The position numbers and the translations under genes were made by a program. Of a DNA stretch of 27,312 nucleotides, positions 1-9,300 are shown piece after piece. This stretch comes from a virus. Numbering within the stretch: the stretch's first letter is position 1; every line of letters starts with the position of its first letter. The DNA is taken from positions 1-27,312 of IMG/VR virus record IMGVR_UViG_3300028025_003228. The stretch is one strand, 5' to 3'. The notes under the pieces are model-generated. The model saw only the letters and a program-made list of their open reading frames with translations. It searched no databases and was not told the origin of the DNA.

Positions 1-59
1 GTTAATAATAACATTAATTTTACTGTTCCGAAAACTATTTAGCATTACTTTGTTTTGTA
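1..59. other. AT-rich intergenic edge downstream of the 1181-residue fibre gene
   Basis: This is the sequence after the stop codon of the leftmost fibre gene. It is very AT-rich. On the minus strand an ATG at 45 opens a frame of 15 codons that reaches the window edge, but nothing like a Shine-Dalgarno precedes it. A GCTAAATA sequence nearby misses the late-promoter motif NATAAATA by one base. I see no convincing terminator hairpin. A following gene may begin here or beyond the edge, but the sequence does not decide this. Confidence 0.3.
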
Positions 60-3000
60 TTAGAAAGTTCCGCCAACTATATTTGCTGTTAAATTACCAG
101 TTATAACAATATCTCCACTTATCGTTCCACCATTATTTGCATCCAACGAATTGTTTGCACGAATAAAAGCAGCAGTGATAGAATTATTTTGTGTTGCATC
201 AGTTGCAGTAGCAGCATTCGCAGCAAGGAACGCAGCAGTGATACTATTGTTTTGTGTTACACTAACTGCTTCGGCGTATGTAATGTATGTGTTAGAATTA
301 GCAAAAGCAGCATTGGCATGAATGAATGAAGCAGCAATGCTGTTGTTCTGTGTTATACTGACTGCTTCATTGTATGTGATATACGAATTAGCATTCGCAA
401 AAACAGCGTTTGCGTGATAGAATGCCGCTGTGATGCTATTGTTTTGTGTTGTATCCGTAGCAGTAGCAGCATTAGCGGCATCGAAAGCAGCAATAATACT
501 ATTGTTCTGCGTAACATTTACACCATCAATATTGTTTGCCGAAGCAAAGGCAGCATTAGCATGAATGAAAGCACTAGTAATGCTGTTATTCTGTGTTACG
601 TTGACTGCTTCATTGTATGTGATGTAACTATTAGCATTAGCAAAAGCAGCATTAGCATGAATGAATACAGCAGCAATGGAATTATTCTGTGTAAGATTAA
701 CTGCTACTGCACCATTGGCAGCAGTGAATGCTCCATTTGCTTGGTTACGTGCAAAACTATCTGTTGCCGAACCACCAGTGGCAGCATTAGCAGTTTCAAA
801 TGCTCTTGTAGCGTAAATGTATAAGTCTACATTACTGTTTGCTGCAAAAATATAATTGGCAAAAATGGCATTAGCACCAGTAATGCTACCATTTGATCCT
901 GTTGTTGTCAGTGTGTTAGAAGTTACATTGCCAACAAAGATTACATCACCATTTACTGTTCCACCAGTGTTTGCATTCAACGAGTTATTGGCACGTGTAA
1001 ATGCAGCAGCAATAGAGTTATTCTGTGTTAAATCTACACCAACATTATTATTAGACTGTAAGAATACAGCACCAATAGAATTATTTTGTGTTACGTTGAC
1101 TGCTTCATTATATGTGATGTACGAATTGGCGTTTGCAAAAGCAGCATTGGCATGGATGAATGCACTAGCAATACTATTATTTTGTGTAGTGTTGACACCA
1201 TCAATATTGTTTGCCGAAGCAAATGCTGCATTGGCATGAACAAAAGCGGCAGAGATAGAATTGTTTTGTGTTGCATCAGTTGCAGTAGCAGCATTGGCAG
1301 CATCAAATGCAGCATTTGCTGTATCATATGCAGCAGTAAGAGTTGCTTCCGATGCAACATAAATTGAGGTGTTGCCGTTATTGGCAGCCCACTTACCAGT
1401 AGACTCTATCCAAAGGAAGGAAGAGTTTGGTTGGATACCACGTTCAATTTCAAATCCAGCGTCTTGTGTTGGTTGAGATACTTGACCTAAATCAGCATTC
1501 AATGTAATTATGTTATCACCAATTAACTGATTGATGGTATTAACATATGTGGTATTACCAGTTACAGTGAGGTTGGCATTGATAACAACATCACCACTAA
1601 TTGTTCCACCACTGTTTGCATCCAAAGAATTATTAGCACGAATAAATGCAGCATTTGCTTGGTTACGTGCAAAACTATCTGCTGCCGAACCTCCAGTAGC
1701 AGCATTAGCAGCAGCAAAGGCAGCATTGGCAGTGTCCAGTGCTACTGTAATCGAATTGTTTTGTGTTGCATCAGTTGCAGTAGCAGCATTCGCAGCAAGG
1801 AAAGCAGCGGCAATACTGTTGTTTTGTGTTACATTGACTGCTTCATTATATGTAATGTAACTGTTAGCATTAGAAAAAGCAGCATTAGCAGTATTCAATG
1901 CAACAGTTATACTATTGTTTTGTGTTAAGTTGACTGCTACCGCACCATTAGCAGTATCAAAAGCAGCGTTAGCATGGTTACGGACAAAGGTATCAGTTGC
2001 ATTGTTAGCAGCAAGGAATGCGGCATTCGCATGAATGAATGCACTATCAATACTATTGTTTTGTGTTAGATTAACTGCTACTGCGCCATTGGCAGCAGTG
2101 AATGAAGCGTTTGCTTGGTTACGTGCAAAACTATCAGTTGCTGAACCGCCAGTGGCAGCATTGGCAACATCAAATGCTTTTGTGGCGTAAATGTATAAAT
2201 CTACATTGCCGTTTGCTGCATAGACATAATTAGCAAAAATCGCATTAGCACCACTAATAATTCCATTTGAACCTGTGGTTGAAACTATATTAGCAGATAC
2301 ATTTCCAATTACTATTACATCACCAGTAATCTGACCACCAGTGTTGGCATTCAGTGAATTATTAGCACGTGTGAATGCGGCATTAGCATGAACAAATGAA
2401 GAAGCAATGCTATTGTTTTGTGTGGTATTAACACCGTCAATGGTATTTGCTGAAGCAAATGCTGCATTTGCGTGAATGAAAGCACTAGTAATAGAATTGT
2501 TCTGTGTTACATCAGTTGCAGTTGCGGCGTTAGCAGCAGCAAAGGCAGCAGTGATGCTATTGTTTTGCGTTACACTTACTGCTTCATTGTATGTGATGTA
2601 ACTGTTGGCATTAGAAAATGCTGCATTGGCAGTATCAAGTGCTACTGTTATGCTATTATTTTGTGTAGTATTTACTGCTACAGCACCGTTTGCTGTATCA
2701 AATGCGGCATTGGCATGATTACGAACAAAGGTGTCAGTCGCATTATTGGCAGCAGTAAACGCAGCATTAGCATGAACAAAAGCAGATGCTATCGAATTGT
2801 TTTGTGTTACACTGACTGCTTCATTATATGTGATGTAGCTGTTAGCATTTGCAAAGGCAGCATTAGCATGAAAGAATGCGGCAGTGATACTATTGTTTTG
2901 TGTAGCATCAGTTGCAGTTGCAGCATTAGCAGCATCAAATGCAGCATTAGCATGGTTACGAACATACGTGTCAGTTGCATTGTTAGCAGCAGTAAACGCA

Positions 3001-3605
3001 GCATTCGCATGAGCAAAGGCAGCAGCAGCAGTGTTGACAGTATTGGCAATGCCAATCTCACCAGTGTATCGTGCTCCAGAGATATACACACTCTTCGTGC
3101 TAATACCCGATGGTAAATTAGTGCCACTAAAGTTTAGAACACCCGATTGATAATCAAAGAACCATTCTTCACCAGATGCCGTTGCAAATAATTCTGTTCC
3201 AGTTGTATTAGATGTCGTGCGACCAGCATTATCCAAGAATACACGAACTGAATAGGTCGCACCAAATTCAGGACTAATCCAATTTTGTGATCCAGTTTGC
3301 CATGTTCTATATGCAGTTGCACTTCCAAGTTGACCTCGTTGACCAGGACCATTAGTGCCGATTGGTGTCTGTGGCATCTCCAAAGTAGCATCAGGTCTAT
3401 AAACCGTAACAATACTTGTGGTAGTTGCGGGAATAGAACTAGGAATACTTGATGATTGAACTAAAAGACTATCACCCCTGATTTGGAGTGGACTAGGCAG
3501 TGCCTCGTTCGTGGCATCTTTGTTCGCTGTAGTATCTGTTTTAGTAGCAGCATAACCTATCTTCTTCCAAAGATAGTCTACTTTTTGGGTATCTGAAATG
3601 GCCAT
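60..3605 (-). CDS. Giant repeat tail-fibre protein (1181 aa), TQNNSI/ANAAF coiled-coil repeats
   Basis: Probable long tail-fibre or fibre-shaft protein. Residues 1-190 form a non-repetitive head that starts MAISDTQKVDYLWKKIGYAA, a head type I recognise from marine T4-like fibres and probably the virion-attachment end. The rest is a shaft of ANAAF and TQNNSI motifs. I count 21 TQNNSI copies and seven NSYITYNEAV-type linkers. Three beta modules that start GG.(I/V).GDV interrupt it at about 423-470, 666-760 and 881-930, and a fourth starts at 1159. The repeat fits heptads with Phe or Leu at a positions and Ile at d, so a trimeric coiled coil is likely. The start ATG overlaps the previous stop as TAATG, which suggests coupled translation with the 1757-residue fibre. 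The protein ends GGTF* just after the fourth module begins, so it has no obvious receptor-binding tip. Function is inferred from composition and context; no enzyme motif is visible. Confidence 0.88.
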   Translation of the reverse strand: MAISDTQKVDYLWKKIGYAATKTDTTANKDATNEALPSPLQIRGDSLLVQSSSIPSSIPATTTSIVTVYRPDATLEMPQTPIGTNGPGQRGQLGSATAYRTWQTGSQNWISPEFGATYSVRVFLDNAGRTTSNTTGTELFATASGEEWFFDYQSGVLNFSGTNLPSGISTKSVYISGARYTGEIGIANTVNTAAAAFAHANAAFTAANNATDTYVRNHANAAFDAANAATATDATQNNSITAAFFHANAAFANANSYITYNEAVSVTQNNSIASAFVHANAAFTAANNATDTFVRNHANAAFDTANGAVAVNTTQNNSITVALDTANAAFSNANSYITYNEAVSVTQNNSITAAFAAANAATATDVTQNNSITSAFIHANAAFASANTIDGVNTTQNNSIASSFVHANAAFTRANNSLNANTGGQITGDVIVIGNVSANIVSTTGSNGIISGANAIFANYVYAANGNVDLYIYATKAFDVANAATGGSATDSFARNQANASFTAANGAVAVNLTQNNSIDSAFIHANAAFLAANNATDTFVRNHANAAFDTANGAVAVNLTQNNSITVALNTANAAFSNANSYITYNEAVNVTQNNSIAAAFLAANAATATDATQNNSITVALDTANAAFAAANAATGGSAADSFARNQANAAFIRANNSLDANSGGTISGDVVINANLTVTGNTTYVNTINQLIGDNIITLNADLGQVSQPTQDAGFEIERGIQPNSSFLWIESTGKWAANNGNTSIYVASEATLTAAYDTANAAFDAANAATATDATQNNSISAAFVHANAAFASANNIDGVNTTQNNSIASAFIHANAAFANANSYITYNEAVNVTQNNSIGAVFLQSNNNVGVDLTQNNSIAAAFTRANNSLNANTGGTVNGDVIFVGNVTSNTLTTTGSNGSITGANAIFANYIFAANSNVDLYIYATRAFETANAATGGSATDSFARNQANGAFTAANGAVAVNLTQNNSIAAVFIHANAAFANANSYITYNEAVNVTQNNSITSAFIHANAAFASANNIDGVNVTQNNSIIAAFDAANAATATDTTQNNSITAAFYHANAVFANANSYITYNEAVSITQNNSIAASFIHANAAFANSNTYITYAEAVSVTQNNSITAAFLAANAATATDATQNNSITAAFIRANNSLDANNGGTISGDIVITGNLTANIVGGTF

Positions 3606-6600
3606 TAAGCAGCAACTCCTATAGAGAGAGTGGTTATACTCTGACCAGCAGATAATCCGATTCTAATTAATACTACATTACCTGTTGCGTTGGACATATT
3701 TTCCGTTCCTAGACTCATGGTGTATCCACCACTTAATGCTGTTCCTCCCAAAATTCTATCGGCACTTGATAGAGCACATCCATCACTTCCGTTACCACCT
3801 ACGCCAGTTCCTGGTTGACCCGAAGCAGCTTTTACTGTGCCACATTCCAGCCAACCATTTAATCCACTTGATGTATCTATGCCAGTTCCAGGAGCAGCCA
3901 ACCAAACACCCGCAACACCAGTTGCTGATGTAATGTTAATGTCAAAGTTTGACAGTGCTGTTCTACGGAATGCAAATGTAAAGTATTGTGTTCCTGTATC
4001 ACCAGAACGATTTGGTCCTACTGGTAGATATCCTGTGCTATAATCTGTAACATCATGTTTGATAGCACCTATTCTGATAGTTGCTTCTTTTGTTCCAGCA
4101 ACTCCAGGATCAGATGATTCTGAATACACTTGTGTTGTATAGAAGTTTGTTGCTGAAGTATATACTGGAGTATTAGATGTATTTGCTTTGAACCAGTGTG
4201 AACGAATTCCACTTTCGTTTGCGCCAGCACCCGAAGCAGGAGAACCCACTCCAGTTGCTACAATTGCAATCTCTGATATACCACTCTGTGCTGCCGAATG
4301 GACTGCCAACCTAGTTGAGTTCTCCACCAAACTACCATTACCTGCTACGTTGTTAGCACGAATACCGATTGCTTCGACTGTTCGGACACTTGCTGCGATT
4401 GGAACATTTAAAGTTCCCAATGTGTATGCAGAAGATTTTCCTGTGTTTGCTTTAGGATATCCACTCTGTAGGTATGTGGTTGCCCCATCTACCTGTGCAT
4501 ATGTAAATGCTGTAGGAGTAATGGCAATAGCAGTTGTTGATTCATAGTTAGTTCCACCCGCAATTTGCACTGGTGTTGCTGTATTGAACACACCAGTATA
4601 GCATTGTCCAATCCAGTTAGTGATTGTTGCACCCACCATATTGACAGTAGCACCTGTAGTAAAGTAAGGAATACCAGAGATGTAACGATAGTTTGCTGTG
4701 CCTACTGTCAATGAACCTGCGGTCGTTGTTGGTGCAGATGTAATATCATCCTTTACAAACTCAACCACATTGGTGTTACCATTTGCACTGTGTTGCAACT
4801 GGAAGTTGTTCACACCGAGCGGGACTGCTGCTGCTGCGGTTGAAACATTTGCCTTGAATCCTGTAAAATATCCAGGAGAATAAATGGATGCAGCAAAAGT
4901 TGTTGCAGTTCCAGTGGCATCCAATAAGTTATAATCACTCTCACTCAGAACACTCAAAGAGTTAAATGTTCCAGTGTCCGAACCATTTGTGAATGCTCTT
5001 GCACCAGAGTTAGCACCGTTGACAAATGCAGTCAGTGTTCCCACATTCGCATTTGCTGCGAATGTAGTCATGTCTGTGATGGCGATGTTACCACTAGTTG
5101 CTGTAGTTCTATTGACTAATGTTCCAACGGTATAAGTTGTTGCTCCACCAGTATTGTTGGCAAACTCTGCTGCCAAGTAAGGAAGAGTTCCTGTGCTACC
5201 ACTGAATGTAATAGTCTTTGAGCTTAAAGGATTTGGTGCAGCAATGTTTGCATCATACACTTTGATAGATGTAGTCACCGAACGAGGTATCGATGCAGGG
5301 TTCGAAGTATTTGAACTTGTCAATACCAAATTGGCTGTCAAATAACCAGTTCCAGATGATGCTGCAAATCCATAGGTGTATGCCAATCGTGAACCGAACA
5401 CACCACCTGATGCTGTGTCACTAGCAATCGATGTGTTTGGTTGACTGTCACCAAAGTTTGCAGTGTAAGTTACAGCAGCACCAGTAGTATTTGTGGTAAT
5501 GTTTTCCATGTAGAGAGTATCACCCTCTGTGAAATACAAGTTGGCAGCAGCAGTCAGAGCATTACCGCCAGAAGATACACGATAGAAACGGAATCCCATG
5601 ACAGGATCAGGTGTGTAGATTACCACATACGATGAACGTGTATTAGATGCTTCACTACCAGTTCCTGAACCAGCATTATTGTAGGCACGAACTGTAATGG
5701 TCTTTGAACCCTGAACAGTATACGTGCGAGTAATAGTTGACGATGTACATGCAGTTGTGTTTGCTCCACCATCACCCCAATCAACATCGTAACGAATGTT
5801 TCCATTACTTGTAACAGGAACAACTGTCAGAGTTACTACTGAACCCGAACCTGCTCCAAGAGGACTTGCCGTGAATGAAACACTCTTAACAAAAGTATTC
5901 GCACGAACATTGTCAAGCATTTCATTGAGGTCATCAATCGCATCAGTAACCGATGTTACTGTTGACCATCCAGTATATGCACCTATGTTAGTCAAACTAC
6001 CATCTGTTGGTGTTCCCAAATTGATTGTGTTGCCAACAACTGAAATATTATTAGCAGCAAGGAAAGCAGCATTAGCAGTATCACGTGCATAACTATCAAC
6101 ACTTCCAGCAGCAGCAGCATTGGCAGTGGCAAAAGCAGCATTGGCATAGTTACCTGCTGCTGTGATATCTGCTTCCGAACCAACATAGAACATGGTGTTG
6201 CCATTATTGGCAGCCCATTTACCATCTGCTTCAACCCAAAGGAAAGAAGAGTTTGGTTGATTTCCACGATCAACTTCAATACCAGCATTGGCAAGTGGAG
6301 AACCAGATTGATTGATTGCTGCATTCAGTGTAATGATATTGTCAGCGATTAATACAGTCAGTGTATTTGCATAGACTGTATTACCAACAACTACTAGGTT
6401 ACCAGTAACAGTAACATCACCAGTAATCTGACCACCAGTGTTTGCATTCAGTGAATTGTTGGCACGTGTAAATGCAGCAGCAATTGAATTGTTCTGTGTT
6501 TCATTAACTGCCACTGCACCATTAGCAGTATCGAAAGCGGCATTTGCATGATTACGAACATACGTATCAGTGGCATTGTTAGCAGCAGAGAATGCAGCAT

Positions 6601-8878
6601 TTGCCGTATTCAGTGCAACGATGATAGAGTTATTCTGTGTAAGGTTGACTGCTACAGCACCGTTGGCCGTATCGAAGGCAGCATTAGCATGATTACGAAC
6701 AAAGGTATCAGTTGCATTGTTAGCAGCAGTGAATGCAGCATTGGCAGTGTTCAGTGCAACGGTGATACTGTTGTTCTGTGTTAGATTAACTGCTACTGCA
6801 CCATTGGCAGTATCAAAAGCAGCATTAGCATGAGCACGAACATACGTGTCAGTCGCATTGTTTGCAGCAGCAAAGGCGGCATTGGCATGGTAGAACGCAG
6901 CAGTTGTATTAATAACCGATGAATTGGCGGCAGTGAATGAAGCATTTGATTGATCGTATGCTTGTTGAATTCTTTGGTTCTGACCCGACTCTGTTGATAG
7001 AGCAGAGTTAGCAGCAGCAAATGCAAAGTTAGCATGAATAAATGCCGAGTTTGCTGTAATGAATGCAGCATTACCAGTGTTGCGTGAAAATCCATCCACT
7101 GTTCCAGAGGCAGCATTATTTGCTTGTAAGAATGCAGCATTGGCAGTATCTCTTGCATAAGCATCAACACCAGCAGCACCTCCAGCATTAGCAGCAGCAA
7201 AGGCGGCATTGGCATGAATGAATGCAGCAGTGATACTATTGTTTTGTGTTGTATCAATACCAGCAGCAGCATTGCCTTGTGCAAAGGAAGCATTGGCAGT
7301 ATTCAATGCAACGGTGATACTATTATTCTGTGTCAGGTTTACTGCTGTGGCAGCATTGGCAGTTTCACGTGCATATGAATCAACACCTGCTCCACCACCA
7401 GCATTAGCAACTGCAAAGGCAGCATTAGCAGTATTCAGTGCTACTGTTATACTATTGTTCTGTGTTTCATTAACTGCTATAGCAGCATTAGCGGCAATGA
7501 AAGCAGCATTCGCTTGATTGAATGCACCTAATTGTCCAGCACCAGAATTAGCAGCAGTGAATGCAGCATTAGCGGTATTCAGAGCAACGGTGATGCTATT
7601 GTTCTGTGTTAGATTAACTGCTGACTGTAAACTCGTAGCAGTATTACCTGCATCAAATGCTGCATTGGCATGATTGAATGCACCCAATTGGCCAGCACCT
7701 GAGTTAGCAGCAGCAAAGGCAGCATTAGCCTGGATGAATGCAGAGTTAGCCTGGTTACGTGCAAATCCATCCGTTGCATTACCGCCAGAAGCAGCATTAG
7801 CAGCAGCAAAGGCAGCATTCGCATAGTTACCAGCACTGATTGCTTTTGAGTCTGCAACATTCGCAGCAGCAAAAGCAGCATCAATAGAATTGTTTTGTGT
7901 TGTATTGACTGCTATCGCAGCATTAGCAGCAGCAAATGCACCATTGGCATATATGCTGGCACCGACACGATTGATTTCTGCGGTATTGGCAGCAACAAAA
8001 GCCCCATTGGCTTGTATCAGTGCTACGTTTGCAGTAGAACGAGCATACGTATCGGTTGGGTCTACACTATTAGCAGCAGCAAAAGCAGCATTGGCATGAA
8101 CGAATGCAGCATTTGCTTGAATGAACGATGAGTTTGCAACCACCGAAGGAGTGTTCGCAAATATTGCTGTAGTATTATGTGCAGCAAATGCCGAATTGAC
8201 CGAAATGAAAGCAGCATTTGCCTGAATGAATGCACCATTGGCATAAGTTGCTGCCGAGTTTGCTAAGTAATCTGGAATTGATGCCAACGAATTGGCATAT
8301 GCAAAGGCAGCATTTGCCTGAATGAATGCAGAGTTTGCTTCTATGAATGCTGCATTTGCTTGGTTGCGAACGAACGTATCAATTGATGCAGCATTGGCAG
8401 CAGCAAAGGCAGCATTAGCCTGAATGTATGCAAGGTTGGCATAATAACTTGCCGAGTTTGCTGTAATGAACGAATACTGTGCATGAGTAAATGCAAGGTT
8501 AGCAAACTGTGCTGCTGAGTTTACATAGTATTGCGGAGTATACAGTGCAATATTGGCAGCAGCAAAAGCAGCATTGGCAGTGTTGAATGCAGCAACTACA
8601 TTGTTTGATGCTGTGTATGCCGTAGCATTCGCAGTGTTGGCACGATCAAAGGAAGCGTTAGCCTGATTGTATGCAGTAGAAACAGCAGTAAAATTGTTTG
8701 CTGGTCTTACTTCCCACTTGGCAGTATCGGAATCATAGACTAGAGTATAATTATCCTGTAGACCAGTTGCATTGACATCATTGAGGTCAACAAGGGCGAT
8801 ATTAGGGACAACGACACCACTTGCCGTTAGTATTGTTCTTGACGGTTGATTGACTGCTACCTTACCGATTAGTGCCAT
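3605..8878 (-). CDS. Giant tail-fibre protein (1757 aa) with coiled-coil repeats, PKD-like domains and large C-terminal head
   Basis: Likely the main distal fibre and receptor-binding candidate. Residues 1-60 form a short head with a D.NDVNA...DNYTLVYDSDTAKW pattern typical of phage fibre N-termini. Residues 60-810 are ANAAF repeats with eight TQNNSI copies. Residues 815-905 are a beta module (GDVTVTGNL, LIADNIITLN, QPNSSFLWVEADGKWAANNG) shared with the 1181-residue fibre. Residues 950-990 carry GAYTGWSTVTSVTDAIDDLN. Residues about 1005-1090 look like a PKD/Ig-type domain (DVDWGDGG, then TYTVQGSKTITVRAYN), and about 1092-1215 may be a second one. Residues 1216-1757 are non-repetitive, rich in Thr, Gly and Asn, and match no family I know. 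Their terminal position suggests receptor contact. An AAGG lies about 8 bases before the ATG, three bases downstream of the 111-residue gene. The head is not related to that of the 1181-residue fibre. Confidence 0.9.
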   Translation of the reverse strand: MALIGKVAVNQPSRTILTASGVVVPNIALVDLNDVNATGLQDNYTLVYDSDTAKWEVRPANNFTAVSTAYNQANASFDRANTANATAYTASNNVVAAFNTANAAFAAANIALYTPQYYVNSAAQFANLAFTHAQYSFITANSASYYANLAYIQANAAFAAANAASIDTFVRNQANAAFIEANSAFIQANAAFAYANSLASIPDYLANSAATYANGAFIQANAAFISVNSAFAAHNTTAIFANTPSVVANSSFIQANAAFVHANAAFAAANSVDPTDTYARSTANVALIQANGAFVAANTAEINRVGASIYANGAFAAANAAIAVNTTQNNSIDAAFAAANVADSKAISAGNYANAAFAAANAASGGNATDGFARNQANSAFIQANAAFAAANSGAGQLGAFNHANAAFDAGNTATSLQSAVNLTQNNSITVALNTANAAFTAANSGAGQLGAFNQANAAFIAANAAIAVNETQNNSITVALNTANAAFAVANAGGGAGVDSYARETANAATAVNLTQNNSITVALNTANASFAQGNAAAGIDTTQNNSITAAFIHANAAFAAANAGGAAGVDAYARDTANAAFLQANNAASGTVDGFSRNTGNAAFITANSAFIHANFAFAAANSALSTESGQNQRIQQAYDQSNASFTAANSSVINTTAAFYHANAAFAAANNATDTYVRAHANAAFDTANGAVAVNLTQNNSITVALNTANAAFTAANNATDTFVRNHANAAFDTANGAVAVNLTQNNSIIVALNTANAAFSAANNATDTYVRNHANAAFDTANGAVAVNETQNNSIAAAFTRANNSLNANTGGQITGDVTVTGNLVVVGNTVYANTLTVLIADNIITLNAAINQSGSPLANAGIEVDRGNQPNSSFLWVEADGKWAANNGNTMFYVGSEADITAAGNYANAAFATANAAAAGSVDSYARDTANAAFLAANNISVVGNTINLGTPTDGSLTNIGAYTGWSTVTSVTDAIDDLNEMLDNVRANTFVKSVSFTASPLGAGSGSVVTLTVVPVTSNGNIRYDVDWGDGGANTTACTSSTITRTYTVQGSKTITVRAYNNAGSGTGSEASNTRSSYVVIYTPDPVMGFRFYRVSSGGNALTAAANLYFTEGDTLYMENITTNTTGAAVTYTANFGDSQPNTSIASDTASGGVFGSRLAYTYGFAASSGTGYLTANLVLTSSNTSNPASIPRSVTTSIKVYDANIAAPNPLSSKTITFSGSTGTLPYLAAEFANNTGGATTYTVGTLVNRTTATSGNIAITDMTTFAANANVGTLTAFVNGANSGARAFTNGSDTGTFNSLSVLSESDYNLLDATGTATTFAASIYSPGYFTGFKANVSTAAAAVPLGVNNFQLQHSANGNTNVVEFVKDDITSAPTTTAGSLTVGTANYRYISGIPYFTTGATVNMVGATITNWIGQCYTGVFNTATPVQIAGGTNYESTTAIAITPTAFTYAQVDGATTYLQSGYPKANTGKSSAYTLGTLNVPIAASVRTVEAIGIRANNVAGNGSLVENSTRLAVHSAAQSGISEIAIVATGVGSPASGAGANESGIRSHWFKANTSNTPVYTSATNFYTTQVYSESSDPGVAGTKEATIRIGAIKHDVTDYSTGYLPVGPNRSGDTGTQYFTFAFRRTALSNFDINITSATGVAGVWLAAPGTGIDTSSGLNGWLECGTVKAASGQPGTGVGGNGSDGCALSSADRILGGTALSGGYTMSLGTENMSNATGNVVLIRIGLSAGQSITTLSIGVAA

Positions 8879-8881
8879 AGA

Positions 8882-9217
8882 TTACCTTGTGACAGATGGC
8901 AACACAACAGCAATGCCTTCCACAACTCGTGTCACGGTGTTTGATGTTCTATCAGTAACAATCAAGTCGTACAAGTAACGACCTGGTGATAAGTTAGCAG
9001 TGTTTGCTGCTGTCATTGATAGAGTAATCTCGCCAGCAGCATTGTTAGTAATAATTGCTGTTAGGTTATTTGCTGACGATGAATAATAAGATTTACGAAT
9101 CTGCGATGCTGCTGAATATGTTGATAGGTTTACTGTATACCCAAATGGGTCAGTTACTGTTACAGTTGAGGATAAGTTTGCACCCTGTTCGATAAAGATT
9201 TCTACAAATGCGGCCAA
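8882..9217 (-). CDS. Small beta-rich virion protein (111 aa), TTG start
   Basis: A small protein of a type common in marine T4-like phages: an EQG..LS.TVTV.D..G....L..Y....QIRKSY pattern, then alternating hydrophobic strands and a ..PGRYLYDLIV...... ending. It resembles the N-terminal beta-sandwich of phage baseplate or fibre components. No catalytic motif is seen. The start codon is TTG at 9215-9217. It is supported by AGGAG seven bases upstream, by the expected M-A-x-F start of the family, and by the absence of an in-frame ATG near it. It is the first gene after an intrinsic terminator and a perfect TATAAATA motif, so it opens a transcription unit with the two giant fibres. It is probably an adaptor or minor baseplate protein needed with them; that role is inferred from position. 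Confidence 0.85.
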   Translation of the reverse strand: MAAFVEIFIEQGANLSSTVTVTDPFGYTVNLSTYSAASQIRKSYYSSSANNLTAIITNNAAGEITLSMTAANTANLSPGRYLYDLIVTDRTSNTVTRVVEGIAVVLPSVTR

Positions 9218-9232
9218 AAGTATTCTCCTTTT
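9215..9232 (-). promoter_or_regulatory. Ribosome binding site that fixes a TTG start
   Basis: On the minus strand AAAAGGAG is followed by AATACTT and then TTG. The strong Shine-Dalgarno and seven-base spacing decide the TTG start of the 111-residue protein. Confidence 0.8.
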
Positions 9233-9239
9233 AATACAT

Positions 9240-9247
9240 TATTTATA
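9240..9247 (-). promoter_or_regulatory. T4-type late promoter, TATAAATA
   Basis: The minus strand reads TATAAATA, an exact match to the T4 late promoter -10 element recognised by gp55-type sigma factors and to the NATAAATA motif reported for T4-like cyanophages. It lies in an intergenic gap immediately after an intrinsic terminator. A start about six bases downstream would give a short leader of roughly 17 bases with AAGGAG before the TTG start. It probably drives the 111-residue gene and both giant fibre genes. Confidence 0.75.
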
Positions 9248-9249
9248 CA

Positions 9250-9273
9250 AACAAAAACCCGCAAAGCGGGTTC
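9250..9273 (-). terminator. Intrinsic (rho-independent) terminator
   Basis: On the minus strand a perfect 7-bp stem AACCCGC/GCGGGTT with a TTT loop is followed by TTTTTGTTTG. The arms are at 9266-9272 and 9256-9262. It sits about 30 bases after the stop of the 126-residue gene that ends at 9301 and just before a TATAAATA promoter. It therefore ends or weakens the upstream transcript and separates the middle fibre genes from the giant fibre unit. Confidence 0.85.
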
Positions 9274-9300
9274 ATGTTTCATTTTCATTAAAATAATATA

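Noticed and set aside
1-45. Minus-strand ATG at 45 open to the window edge (MLNSFRNSKI...)
   Set aside because: Only 15 codons are visible, there is no Shine-Dalgarno, and no family pattern is present.
414-3116. Long plus-strand frames rich in Cys, Ser and Ile opposite the 1181-residue fibre
   Set aside because: They are reverse-frame readings of the repetitive ANAAF/TQNNSI codons. They have no ribosome sites, and their repeats mirror those of the real gene.
3685-8131. Plus-strand and other-frame minus-strand frames opposite or within the 1757-residue fibre
   Set aside because: The coding signal of the long minus-strand frame is clear throughout. The others are composition shadows without start signals.
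60-8700. Short repeated strings in the giant fibre genes as non-coding or CRISPR-like repeats
   Set aside because: They follow codon phase and encode the ANAAF/TQNNSI units.
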